Shown piece after piece: positions 6,629 to 14,586 of a DNA stretch of 64,000 bases. Source of the stretch: a virus. Position 1 is the stretch's first letter; each line of letters begins with the position of its first letter. The notes under the pieces were generated by a model, which saw only the letters and a list, made by a program, of their open reading frames with translations, was not told where the DNA came from and ran no database searches. The stretch lies in the IMG/VR virus record IMGVR_UViG_3300028043_000001, positions 52,437 to 116,436 of that record. One strand, written 5' to 3'. Both the position numbers and the translations under genes were made by a program.

Positions 6629-7820
6629 ACATCCAATTGGTAAACTTAGTAAAGGGGCAGTTCTTGATATAGGTTTGAAGTGTCCCCACAGTTGTGCCTT
6701 CTGTTACTATTCATATTTGAATGGTGAAGATGAGCAGTTTTACGGCATCCGTCACTCATCTTTTCGCACTCCCCAAGAATGCACCGCAATTTTAGACCTC
6801 CTCAAGCAATCAAAGTTTCTTAACTTTGATATCACTGGTGGCGAACCAGTAGTCCATCCAGGTATTGTTGAGATTGTTCAACATTCGACCGAGCTCAGCC
6901 TAGCATCTCGCCTGATTACTCTAGGCCAGTTTTTGTTTGTTGATAATTTAATTGATAGGTTATTAGACGCAGGATTAACAAATTTCCTTTTCTCTGTCCA
7001 CTCTCCCAATAACAAGACTGCTCAAAGTTTGACGGGCGCAAAGCTAACCAAAATTTTAGAGGCTTTTGACTTCCTGGACGCCCTTGATTTTTCTTACTGC
7101 ACAAACACCGTTATTACTGATTTCAATTTTAAAGACTTGCCTGCCCTCGCTTCCTTATTTACCCAGCACAACGTTTACCACTCCAGCTTCATTTACATGA
7201 ATCCCCACTACGGCTGGCAAGATCTGTCAAGAACGGATACCCTCTTTAAGTTGCTCGCGAGACACTCCGATATTCAACCATTTATAGTTGAGGCGGTGCA
7301 GATCTTGGAAGCCAGCAAGATCGCGGTCAACTTAAGATATGCTCCAATGTGTACTGTGAAAGGTGTAGAGAAGAATATGGTCGGCGTTGTAGGAGTACGC
7401 TACGACCCCTACGAGTGGATGAATCAAGGTGGACATCTTGGTGGAGACCCAACCTCTTGCGCAACCCCTAACAGGATCGTAGAAGGTGATGTGGAGCCTA
7501 ATTTCCGCCTGGAGCGGTTTTCTGCCCCTATTCAATTCCTTGACTTTGCAGTTATTGGTAGACGCAGTGATTTAAGGTATTTTCCTTTACAATGTGGTGA
7601 ATGTGGTATGATCGAAGTATGTGATGGCGTCCATGGTCGTTATTTGCAAAAGTTTGGTGCAGCAGAATTTTCCCCCTTTCCCGAGAGGGAATTAGGCTTT
7701 CCCATTCATGCAGCGAGGGCACAATATTTACCTCCCTTCATTGTTAAAACCGAGCAATTTGAGAACATGAAGGCACTTCTGACCGCGGAGTTCGACGAGT
7801 GTACCCTAGAGTCTCCGTAA
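6621..7820 (+). CDS. Radical SAM enzyme with SPASM/twitch-like C-terminus
   Basis: The N-terminus carries the iron-sulfur motif CPHSCAFC (Cys21, Cys25, Cys28), then FDITGGEPVVHP, the GGE motif that binds SAM. The C-terminal CGECGMIEVCDG cysteine cluster resembles SPASM/twitch domains that hold an extra cluster. Total length (about 399 aa) fits that architecture and is too long for QueE. Family members perform radical chemistry on peptides, sugars or nucleobases. I use ATG 6621, 6 nt after GGAG; an in-frame TTG at 6615 is too close. The last 22 nt overlap the next gene. Confidence 0.8.
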   Translation: MYRHPIGKLSKGAVLDIGLKCPHSCAFCYYSYLNGEDEQFYGIRHSSFRTPQECTAILDLLKQSKFLNFDITGGEPVVHPGIVEIVQHSTELSLASRLITLGQFLFVDNLIDRLLDAGLTNFLFSVHSPNNKTAQSLTGAKLTKILEAFDFLDALDFSYCTNTVITDFNFKDLPALASLFTQHNVYHSSFIYMNPHYGWQDLSRTDTLFKLLARHSDIQPFIVEAVQILEASKIAVNLRYAPMCTVKGVEKNMVGVVGVRYDPYEWMNQGGHLGGDPTSCATPNRIVEGDVEPNFRLERFSAPIQFLDFAVIGRRSDLRYFPLQCGECGMIEVCDGVHGRYLQKFGAAEFSPFPERELGFPIHAARAQYLPPFIVKTEQFENMKALLTAEFDECTLESP

Positions 7821-9283
7821 TTATTCCATGCTTTAACTACGGATTGTTTCTCACTAACGCAATTCAGAGTGCCCTGTTGCAAACTTTGCCAAACTTTGAG
7901 GTCATTGTGGTTAACGATGGCAGCACTGACAACTCCTTAGAAGTAGCTCAGGGTTTTGAGTCAGACGCTCGTGTCAAGGTAGTGGACCAACCAAATAGTG
8001 GCACGCCTGCTATTTCCCGAAACAGGGGCGCTCTTCATGCACAAGGTGATTATTTCGTTTTCCTCGATGCGGACGATATCCTTGAACCCGATGCTCTGAG
8101 AGAGTGGTCTACTTTCCTCAATCAACACCCCGAAATTTCTTTGGTCTACTCTGATCGCTTTGACTTGCACAGCGATGGCTCAAAACACTACATCCATTTT
8201 CTGGATTGGAATACTGAGCGACTCAAAATTCCCCTCAACTTGTTTTCATATTGTAACATGATGCGTCGCAGTTTGTGGGAGGCGATCGGGGGTTTCCGTA
8301 CAAACGTTCATGGGGTTGAGGATTGGGATGCCTGGGTAGCAATGGTCTCTCGAGGGCTTGTCGGATATAGAATTCCGAAGCCGTTATTTACTTATCGAGT
8401 AAAAGAGGTAGGGGTTTTTCAGGATGTTGTACGTAATGAAGAGTTAAAAAAAGCACTCGTTATTGTGAATAACGCCGAGTTGTTTTCGGAAGAGGGCATC
8501 AAAGCTGCCAAAAACGTAATACCGAGAAACGTTGTGCAGCCCCTTGTTTCAATAATTATTACGACCTTCAATAGACCTGAGCTAGTAAAAAGAGCAATTT
8601 GTAGTGCTCTCACTCAGACATACCGGAACATCGAAGTTATCGTTGTAAATGATGCGGGGTGTGACATTAGCCCCCTAATTGAGTCTATCAATCGGAGTAA
8701 TTTAAAATATATTACTCACGAGACTAACATTGGAATATTATCGGTTACGCGTAATAGTGGAATTGCCCAGGCCAAAGGTAAGTACATTGGGTTTCTCGAC
8801 GACGATGACTTCCTGTATCCCCACCACGTAGAGTTTTTAGTGGAAGCTTTAGAAGCAGACTCCTCTCTTGGAGCTGCTTATTCGGACGGTATTTTTAGTG
8901 AGGTTGATTTTGTGAACAACATTCCCGTTATTAGAAACCAGTTTCGCACCCAGCATATCGATTGGCGGTCGAATATCTTTTTCGAAAATAATATAAGCCC
9001 CGTGACTGCATTTTTAGTTAGGAGAGAAGTTCTCGACGAAGTGGGCCTTTTTGATCCTCGACTAGGCATCAACGAGGATTGGGAACTTTGGATCCGTATC
9101 GAAAAGAACTTTCCCTTCAAGAGAGTCCCCAGAACTACCTTTGAAGTGGTTATTCCTGTTGAAAGTTGGAATTCCCCTACACGTAAACTTGTCCGCGAAA
9201 AGTTTTTACTGGGGGCAGCTCAAATCTTTAGGGAGGAGCATGGTAAGGATTTGGAGTATGTTTTAAAAATGTATGGTATGTAG
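7799..9283 (+). CDS. Double-domain family 2 glycosyltransferase
   Basis: Two complete GT-A modules are fused. The first has VSVIIPCFNYG near residue 5 and FLDADD near residue 89. The second has VSIIITTFNRPE near residue 249 and FLDDDD near residue 331. Each also has a nucleotide-binding VVNDGSTD or VVNDAG segment and later ED motifs (GVEDWDAW, NEDWELW). Tandem GT2 proteins often build alternating or branched glycans. It starts at GTG inside the radical SAM gene and is followed 11 nt later by a methyltransferase. Confidence 0.85.
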   Translation: MYPRVSVIIPCFNYGLFLTNAIQSALLQTLPNFEVIVVNDGSTDNSLEVAQGFESDARVKVVDQPNSGTPAISRNRGALHAQGDYFVFLDADDILEPDALREWSTFLNQHPEISLVYSDRFDLHSDGSKHYIHFLDWNTERLKIPLNLFSYCNMMRRSLWEAIGGFRTNVHGVEDWDAWVAMVSRGLVGYRIPKPLFTYRVKEVGVFQDVVRNEELKKALVIVNNAELFSEEGIKAAKNVIPRNVVQPLVSIIITTFNRPELVKRAICSALTQTYRNIEVIVVNDAGCDISPLIESINRSNLKYITHETNIGILSVTRNSGIAQAKGKYIGFLDDDDFLYPHHVEFLVEALEADSSLGAAYSDGIFSEVDFVNNIPVIRNQFRTQHIDWRSNIFFENNISPVTAFLVRREVLDEVGLFDPRLGINEDWELWIRIEKNFPFKRVPRTTFEVVIPVESWNSPTRKLVREKFLLGAAQIFREEHGKDLEYVLKMYGM

Positions 9284-9294
9284 GTAGAAGTTTA

Positions 9295-9843
9295 ATGACT
9301 CCTCAAGAGGTATGGCAAGTATACTGTGGTAAGCAGCCCGTGATTGATATTGGGTGTGGATGGCACATAGTATTTAGTTTCGATTATGTCAGATTCGACA
9401 AAGCAAGTCAGATATTGAGTCAAAAAACATGTGTTAATCACTACGGCGATTTTCATGACATGTCCAACTTCGCAGACAACACGTTTGCTTTTGTCAACGC
9501 AACGCATGTTATTGAACACGCCGAATTTCCTGAAAGGGCCTTGAGCGAGTGGCTACGTATCTTACAAGCCGGCGGCGTGATCAATTTGACGTGGCCCGAC
9601 TTAGATGTAGGGGATCGAGGCAAGATTGAGGAGTTAAAGAAAGCAGTGGATAGAGGAGACTTAGAGACATACCGAGCATTGGGAGGCGACTTAGCTTGGG
9701 TTTCTTTAGATAAAGATGGCAAGAAAATGTTAGATGTCCACTACAACAGAATTACTTTAAATGACATGAAAAAATATTTAGGTGAAAAGGTTGTGGTACT
9801 CGCTGAGGGTATTGAATTTCTAATTGCAAGGAAGGTTTATTAA
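9295..9843 (+). CDS. SAM-dependent methyltransferase-like protein
   Basis: The 182-residue product has a short motif I (VIDIGCGWHIVF), an acidic strand (VRFDKAS), DMSNFADNTFAFVNATHVIEH as motif IV, and LQAGGVINLTWPD. This matches Methyltransf_11-type proteins of glycan clusters. The SAM loop is not standard but the order of motifs is kept. It belongs to the sugar island. Confidence 0.75.
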   Translation: MTPQEVWQVYCGKQPVIDIGCGWHIVFSFDYVRFDKASQILSQKTCVNHYGDFHDMSNFADNTFAFVNATHVIEHAEFPERALSEWLRILQAGGVINLTWPDLDVGDRGKIEELKKAVDRGDLETYRALGGDLAWVSLDKDGKKMLDVHYNRITLNDMKKYLGEKVVVLAEGIEFLIARKVY

Positions 9844-9870
9844 CTTTATGTCTTTAGGAGTGAACAAAAT

Positions 9871-10821
9871 ATAAGACCGCTTAAAATTTTTGGTGTTGCA
9901 GCAAACCACCGAAAGTATGGTGGTAAGGGGGGTGTTGAAAAATTCCACCACCACTTAAAAGAGGCTATAAATGCCGAGCCTCTTTTACCGCAAGAAGTTG
10001 TTGGTGCTCTCGAAAGATTTTCGGCCGAGAGTTTGCTTTTCGTAGTTGACGGTGGGCACGGCATTGACATTCCTCACTACATTCCTTTAATTTCTGTTTG
10101 TCATGGAACTTGGGTTGCTTTGTGGGCAAGGGCAGACTGGCAGCCTGAACATCTTGGTTTTGACGAAGAATGTTATGAACCTTCTCAACTACAAATGTAC
10201 GGCAGGCGCGGTCAACCTGGAAGGCCAAACATGCTCCCCGTCGCAGTTTCCGCCGGCGCAAAGAGGGAGCTCGTTATGTATCATAATCGCCACGACGCGG
10301 TTACGATTTGCAATGGCGTTAGCACTCGAGAATTCTGCCCACTTCCTAAGCATACCGACAGGGCCCGGCCGATCATAATTCACGCCGCGGCAGATTGGCG
10401 GAAAGGGATTTATATTATTCCCAAACTCCAGGAGAGGTTGCCTCATTTTGATTTCCAATATTTGAATGCTGAAATTGGAGAAGAACCCGCAAAGTTTGCA
10501 CGAGGTGACATGTTTGTGCACATCTCGTGCTCTGAAGGTAACGCTTATGCATGTCTCGAGGCGATGAGCTGCAATTTGCCAATGGTGGTGACAAATGTCG
10601 GTCTATTTGAAAGTGACGTTGATAGTTCTATTGTTGGTCGTGTTATACCGTATGTATCAACAGTTGAGGAAATCTGTCAAGCAATTGAGGAAGTGTGGGA
10701 AACCAGAGAAAAATTCAATCCCCGAGAATGGATTTTAAGCAATGCCACATTCGAGCATTTTAGAGATAATTGGCATAGTTTAATTGAAAATCTCGAACAA
10801 CTTGGATTAAAAAGGAATTAG
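9871..10821 (+). CDS. Family 4 (GT-B) glycosyltransferase with apparent ATA start
   Basis: The C-terminal domain has the GT4 donor-binding region FVHISCSEGNAYACLEAMSC followed by LPMVVTNVG; the upstream half (IFGVAANHRKYGGKGGVEKF) is the acceptor domain with its Gly-rich loop. Homology-like sequence is in frame from 9871, but the frame has no ATG, GTG or TTG between the previous stop (9841-9843) and ATG 10033. ATA 9871 is 10 nt after TTAGGAG and would read MRPLKIFGV, a natural N-terminus. Starting at 10033 would remove the acceptor-domain beginning. A sequencing error or frameshift from ATG 9848 is the alternative. Confidence 0.75.
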   Translation: MRPLKIFGVAANHRKYGGKGGVEKFHHHLKEAINAEPLLPQEVVGALERFSAESLLFVVDGGHGIDIPHYIPLISVCHGTWVALWARADWQPEHLGFDEECYEPSQLQMYGRRGQPGRPNMLPVAVSAGAKRELVMYHNRHDAVTICNGVSTREFCPLPKHTDRARPIIIHAAADWRKGIYIIPKLQERLPHFDFQYLNAEIGEEPAKFARGDMFVHISCSEGNAYACLEAMSCNLPMVVTNVGLFESDVDSSIVGRVIPYVSTVEEICQAIEEVWETREKFNPREWILSNATFEHFRDNWHSLIENLEQLGLKRN

Positions 10822-10825
10822 GAAA

Positions 10826-11488
10826 ATGGTATTTGTAGCAGATGGATTGGCGGCTAAAAGTATTCGTGCTATTTTTCATGGCTACCGTCCTTTTAAAATT
10901 GTTGAAACTGGTACTTTTCTTGGTCTTGGATCTACCCGAATTATAGCTGAGGCTATAAGAGATTACAGCATCAACGCGCAATTTTACTCAATAGAGTGTA
11001 ATCCCTCTTTCTTTAACGGAGCCACTAACAACTTGAAATCTTTGGGGTTAAGCATTTTTGTTGAACTAATTAATGGGTTATCAGTTCCCCATTCTAGGTT
11101 ACTCCCGCGCGAGGAAATCGTTGAGTGGCTCTCAAAACAACCCGCTGACTTATTTGACGACCTGCAAAGAGAAAGAAAGGCAGTTAACTACGTTGAAGAG
11201 ACTTCATTTAATGTTCCTGACGACCAGCTCCGAGTTGTCCTAGAGAAGTTTAATTTTCGCCCCGACTTCGTTTTACTAGACAGTGCAGGCTATTTAGGAA
11301 ACGTTGAGTTTAACTACCTTCTAAGTTTATTAAAAGGTCCCACCTTTATAGTTTTAGATGATGCTATGCACCACGTAAAACATTTTGAAAATTGGCAGTT
11401 CATGTTGAATAATCCCAAACAGTTTAAACAAATGTTTACCGTTGACGAACGCTATGGTGTCGTTGGCTTCCACTACAATCCTGACTAA
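10826..11488 (+). CDS. Methyltransferase-like Rossmann protein
   Basis: The 220-residue product has FKIVETGTFLGLGSTRII as a SAM-loop-like motif, FYSIECNPSFF as the acidic second strand, PDFVLLDSAG as the motif IV strand and TFIVLDDAMHH near the end. This is the layout of Methyltransf_24-like proteins, with a helical insert around residues 95-135. It is the last gene of the modification island. Confidence 0.6.
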   Translation: MVFVADGLAAKSIRAIFHGYRPFKIVETGTFLGLGSTRIIAEAIRDYSINAQFYSIECNPSFFNGATNNLKSLGLSIFVELINGLSVPHSRLLPREEIVEWLSKQPADLFDDLQRERKAVNYVEETSFNVPDDQLRVVLEKFNFRPDFVLLDSAGYLGNVEFNYLLSLLKGPTFIVLDDAMHHVKHFENWQFMLNNPKQFKQMFTVDERYGVVGFHYNPD

Positions 11489-11502
11489 AAAAATTTTCTT
11501 CC

Positions 11503-11529
11503 CTCAAGGACCTGGAATTGAGATTTTTT
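11503..11529 (+). terminator. Weak hairpin with T-run
   Basis: CTCAA (11503-11507) can pair with TTGAG (11518-11522), followed by ATTTTTT (11523-11529). The stem is only 5 bp, but the T-run and the position between the island and a new promoter fit a terminator. Confidence 0.35.
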
Positions 11530-11549
11530 GGGGTTAACAAAATTTGGAG

Positions 11550-11578
11550 TTGAAAAATTTTTGATTATGTAGTATAAT
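11550..11578 (+). promoter_or_regulatory. Strong sigma70-like promoter for the nucleotide/recombination operon
   Basis: TTGAAA (11550-11555) and a perfect TATAAT (11573-11578) are separated by 17 nt, the ideal spacing. It lies 42 nt upstream of the dUTPase start in an A/T-rich gap of about 130 nt with no gene. It should drive the run of same-strand genes from 11621. Confidence 0.75.
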
Positions 11579-11620
11579 AGGTTCAAAAGAAAAAAGAACA
11601 CCTATTTGTGGAGAGTGTCG

Positions 11621-12046
11621 ATGTCGAAAATCCTGGTTAAATTGCACTACCCAAATGCATGCCCCCCCTCAAAGCCTAGACCCGAAGATGCTGGATGGGA
11701 TTTGTATTCATACAGAGATCTGAGTCTCCAGCCAGGCACAACCGCAAAACTTGATTGTGGCGTGGCTATTTGGGTTCCCAACAATTTTGTTGGTCTTATC
11801 TTCCCACGCAGTTCGTGGCGAGCACGCGGACTGGTTTGTCACAGCGTCTACGATCATGGCTATACTGGGCTGTGCCAACCCTTTGTTACTAACGCTTCGC
11901 GGCTTACCCTTCAAATCACAGAAGGCGAGCGCGTCCTTCAGTTCCTCTTTTTACCTGCACAGCTGGGGGATCAAATTCAGGTTGTTGAGGAGTTACCAAG
12001 CTCAAGCCGTGGAACGCTTGGTGCAGGATCTTCAGGTCGCTTTTAG
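11621..12046 (+). CDS. dut: dUTP diphosphatase (dUTPase)
   Basis: The enzyme hydrolyses dUTP to dUMP and pyrophosphate, keeping uracil out of DNA and feeding thymidylate synthase. All trimeric dUTPase motifs are visible in the 141-residue product: DAGWDLYS, PRSSWRARGL, the catalytic-Asp motif VYDHGYTG, and the C-terminal RGTLGAGSSGR that closes the active site. I use ATG 11621, 7 nt after GGAGA; an in-frame TTG at 11606 would add five residues. A thymidylate-synthase-like gene follows one gene later. Confidence 0.93.
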   Translation: MSKILVKLHYPNACPPSKPRPEDAGWDLYSYRDLSLQPGTTAKLDCGVAIWVPNNFVGLIFPRSSWRARGLVCHSVYDHGYTGLCQPFVTNASRLTLQITEGERVLQFLFLPAQLGDQIQVVEELPSSSRGTLGAGSSGRF

Positions 12047-12081
12047 TGCAACTTTTAAAAGGCATAAGGAGAAACCGTAAA

Positions 12082-12321
12082 ATGGGGGATGTTATAGGCT
12101 TCCCGAAATCATGTCTTGCAGCACGCACAAACCAAATTTGCGCGTTCAATGATGACCACCTTCAAAGCTTCTTAACGGAAATCACAAAAGAGTTTCACGA
12201 TTCCTTCGGTATTCATCTCCGTTTCATCCGAACAATTCCGCATGCAAGCCATGATCCAGACTTTTGTCGGCTCGAAGCTTGGGTGGAGATCAGTATTCCG
12301 AAACTATTAGGGAAGAGTTAA
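12082..12321 (+). CDS. Hypothetical protein, 79 aa
   Basis: ATG 12082 is preceded by ATAAGGAG, so translation likely starts here, not at an upstream in-frame GTG (12046) overlapping dut. The product looks like a small alpha/beta protein (helix LQSFLTEITKEFHDSF, strands IHLRFIRTI and LEAWVEISI). Not recognised. It sits between dut and the thymidylate-synthase-like gene. Confidence 0.5.
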   Translation: MGDVIGFPKSCLAARTNQICAFNDDHLQSFLTEITKEFHDSFGIHLRFIRTIPHASHDPDFCRLEAWVEISIPKLLGKS

Positions 12322-12333
12322 AGAGGTCTACAA

Positions 12334-13077
12334 ATGAGCGTTGACTATCGCGGGACAAGTTTTTCGGCGGTCTACATTGAGGCGACCACCTTAGGGGATG
12401 CGTGGTTTCAGTTGCTATTCAATGCCTACCACAAAGGCCGCCGTTACCTAATCACAAAGGGTTCATATGAGGGAGGTCACCGCGTTGAGTTCGATTTTGC
12501 TGCAGGTTTTATAAAGTATCCCCATGACCGCCCCCTAGCCCCCATCATGCCCGAAGGAATCAACATCAGTTCACCTACTGATGACGAAAAAATCTGGGAG
12601 TATTTTGAGAATTATTTGATGGACCCGACGTTAAGTGATCATGAGGAATATAAATATGCTACATGGATCAATGGGCCTATCCCTGGCTCCGACCTCACCC
12701 AGATCGACTGGGTCATCAAGCACTTCAAGGAATCGGGCTACGGAACAAATCATTGCTTCGTTCAAATTGGAGACCGTGATTCATTTATGGCCTACGAACG
12801 CCCATATACGTCAGAGCTGGAACGAGGTACAAGCCCTTGCCTGCGGGGCATTGATTTTAAGATAGTTGACAAAATTCTTACCACCACCGTTTACTTCCGA
12901 TCGTGGGACCTCATAGGAGGCTTTCCTATAAACCTTGGAGGCATTGTCCACTTGAGCGAGTATGTCGCATATGCTCTGGATGATGTAGAACCGGGGCCTC
13001 TTGCTTTTTGTAGTAAGGGTCTCCATGTCTACGATTTTTATTTAGAGCTGCTCAAGTGCTTATTACGAACCGACTAA
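12334..13077 (+). CDS. Thymidylate synthase-family protein
   Basis: Thymidylate synthase methylates dUMP to dTMP with methylene-tetrahydrofolate. The catalytic cysteine lies in TSPCLRG (Cys169), followed 20 residues later by the phosphate-binding FRSWD (Arg189, Asp192), then GGFPIN with Asn200, and SKGLHVYDFY (His221, Tyr223). Spacing from Cys to Arg, Asp and Asn equals that of E. coli ThyA (146, 166, 169, 177). The RSWD and SKGLHVYD wording resembles the archaeal-type branch. Asn200 favours dUMP over dCMP, though a dUMP hydroxymethylase is possible. At 247 aa it is slightly shorter than bacterial ThyA. Confidence 0.8.
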   Translation: MSVDYRGTSFSAVYIEATTLGDAWFQLLFNAYHKGRRYLITKGSYEGGHRVEFDFAAGFIKYPHDRPLAPIMPEGINISSPTDDEKIWEYFENYLMDPTLSDHEEYKYATWINGPIPGSDLTQIDWVIKHFKESGYGTNHCFVQIGDRDSFMAYERPYTSELERGTSPCLRGIDFKIVDKILTTTVYFRSWDLIGGFPINLGGIVHLSEYVAYALDDVEPGPLAFCSKGLHVYDFYLELLKCLLRTD

Positions 13078-13091
13078 AGAAGGAGAAACTT

Positions 13092-13331
13092 ATGTTAAGG
13101 TGGCCGATTGGGTTTGCGCTTTGCTTCTTGCTCTCAGGTAGTGCGGGAGCCCATCATGATTTCCGCGTCCCCGACCACAAAATTCACGAAACAAAAACTT
13201 TTAAAATTTACGTCTTACCGGATGGCCGCTTCTTGGTTGAACCTTTAAAGGAAAAACCTCGCTATGAGGATTTAAAGAACGAAAATCCCCGCATTGGGGT
13301 AGAATTGGAGGATGACGATGTCGACGAGTAA
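13092..13331 (+). CDS. Small exported His-rich protein
   Basis: The 79-residue product has a textbook signal peptide: short basic start, hydrophobic core (IGFALCFLLSGSAGA), and a likely cleavage site after AGA. The mature part begins HHDFRVPDHKIHE, which could bind a metal, and ends very acidic (LEDDDVDE). Start is ATG 13092 after AGGAGAA. It overlaps queC by 14 nt. An exported protein inside a nucleotide operon is unexpected; function unknown. Confidence 0.6.
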   Translation: MLRWPIGFALCFLLSGSAGAHHDFRVPDHKIHETKTFKIYVLPDGRFLVEPLKEKPRYEDLKNENPRIGVELEDDDVDE

Positions 13332-14031
13332 TGGGTGCGTTGTTTTACTTTCGGGGGGTATGGATTCTACAGTGCTAGCTTCTCTGGCAACTCAGAACTT
13401 CGACCGCGTAGTTGCGTTGTCGGTTAACTACGCCCAACGCCATAAGCGTGAATTGGAAGCAGCATCTAAAGTGGCAAAACACCTGAATATCCCCCACACA
13501 GTCTTGGATATTTCAAACATTAACAATCTACTCCAAGGATCGGCTTTGACCTCAAAAGAGGTCGAAGTACCTCACGGCCACTATGCTGCAGACAACATGA
13601 AAATCACTGTTGTCCCAGGAAGGAACACCATCCTTCTTAGCATCGCTTACGGCTTCTGCGTGAGTCTCGGCTTCACGAGCGTATCGTATGCGGCGCACAG
13701 GGGTGATTTTTACCAGTACCCTGACACACGATTTGAGTATGTACAGGCAGTTCAGAAGGTTTTTGAGTTAGGCCATTTCTGGCCCGTCACGTTGTGGACA
13801 CCTTTTCTGGAAACCGATAAAGCAGGAATTTGCAAAATCGGTCTTGAAATTGGTTCCCCCTTCGAGCTCAGCCACACTTGTTATGAGGGAGAAGAGGTCG
13901 CGTGTGCCAAATGCGGCTCATGCGTGGAGCGTATTGAATCCTTTTATCTTAATGAAGCAATCGATCCTATAAGTTACAAAGGGGGTTGGGATCACGCGTT
14001 GCAAAATATCTTCGCAGTGCTCGCTAAATAA
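13318..14031 (+). CDS. queC: 7-cyano-7-deazaguanine synthase QueC
   Basis: QueC converts 7-carboxy-7-deazaguanine to preQ0 using ATP and ammonia. Visible are the PP-loop LLSGGMDSTVL, VPGRN, the HRGDFYQYPDTR segment, and the zinc-binding C-terminal cysteines in HTCYEGEEVACAKCGSC. The usual YPDCR is YPDTR here. I choose ATG 13318 since GGAGG lies 6 nt upstream, while ATG 13312 abuts it. Together with FolE2 near the window start it indicates phage-encoded deazaguanine synthesis; QueD, QueE and a transglycosylase were not found in the window. Confidence 0.9.
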   Translation: MSTSNGCVVLLSGGMDSTVLASLATQNFDRVVALSVNYAQRHKRELEAASKVAKHLNIPHTVLDISNINNLLQGSALTSKEVEVPHGHYAADNMKITVVPGRNTILLSIAYGFCVSLGFTSVSYAAHRGDFYQYPDTRFEYVQAVQKVFELGHFWPVTLWTPFLETDKAGICKIGLEIGSPFELSHTCYEGEEVACAKCGSCVERIESFYLNEAIDPISYKGGWDHALQNIFAVLAK

Positions 14032-14069
14032 GGCGTTGCTCACATTAGCTTAAAGACACCAAATTAAAG

Positions 14070-14549
14070 TTGAAAGACAAGCATTTTATGATACACGACT
14101 TTCTGTCAAAGCTATTGGAATTGCTTGATAGTGGACCTAAGTTTGACGAATTTGTTAGTGACTTGCAAAAAGATTTAGACCGCTATGCCAAGATTTCTGA
14201 GACCGATGCCGACCTTAATGCTTTACCTGCCGGTATTCAATACTGGATGGCAAAGAAAGCGGATCTTGAGTTTTGCAAACGCTCTCTCGAAAAAGAGATG
14301 CGGCAGACATCGATTCCGCGGTTGATGGAGTTGGTTAAAAAGGGAAATTATATTTCATCTAAACTGTTAGATGCCGCCCTAGAGTCCGTACCCGAATACT
14401 CGCGGCTCGCTGAACGTTGTTCTAAAGTTCAGTATGTAATCGACCTAATCCAGACCGGAGTTACCGGAATGTGGTTCAAGAGGGATGCCTTGATTAACTT
14501 GAGTGCGTCGCGGCGGCGCATGTTAGACTCCGAGAAATTTGATTACTAA
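14070..14549 (+). CDS. Helical protein, possible recombination mediator
   Basis: The up to 159-residue product is almost all helical and charged. Its C-terminal half, including CSKVQYVIDLIQTGVTGMWF, loosely resembles the end of UvsY-type mediators (an aromatic/Cys helix followed by a short linker and terminal helix). The next genes encode an SSB-like protein and RecA, the partners of such a mediator. The similarity is weak and contextual. TTG 14070 and ATG 14088 are both possible starts; neither has a strong ribosome site. Confidence 0.4.
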   Translation: MKDKHFMIHDFLSKLLELLDSGPKFDEFVSDLQKDLDRYAKISETDADLNALPAGIQYWMAKKADLEFCKRSLEKEMRQTSIPRLMELVKKGNYISSKLLDAALESVPEYSRLAERCSKVQYVIDLIQTGVTGMWFKRDALINLSASRRRMLDSEKFDY

Positions 14550-14586
14550 ACCAAATTTAACTTTTTAACTTTGGAGGATTACCCCA

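Noticed and set aside
6621-7820. Radical SAM gene as QueE
   Set aside because: It is too long (about 399 aa against about 210-240), has the CxxxCxxC motif in a CPHSCAFC context, and carries a SPASM-like C-terminus absent from QueE.
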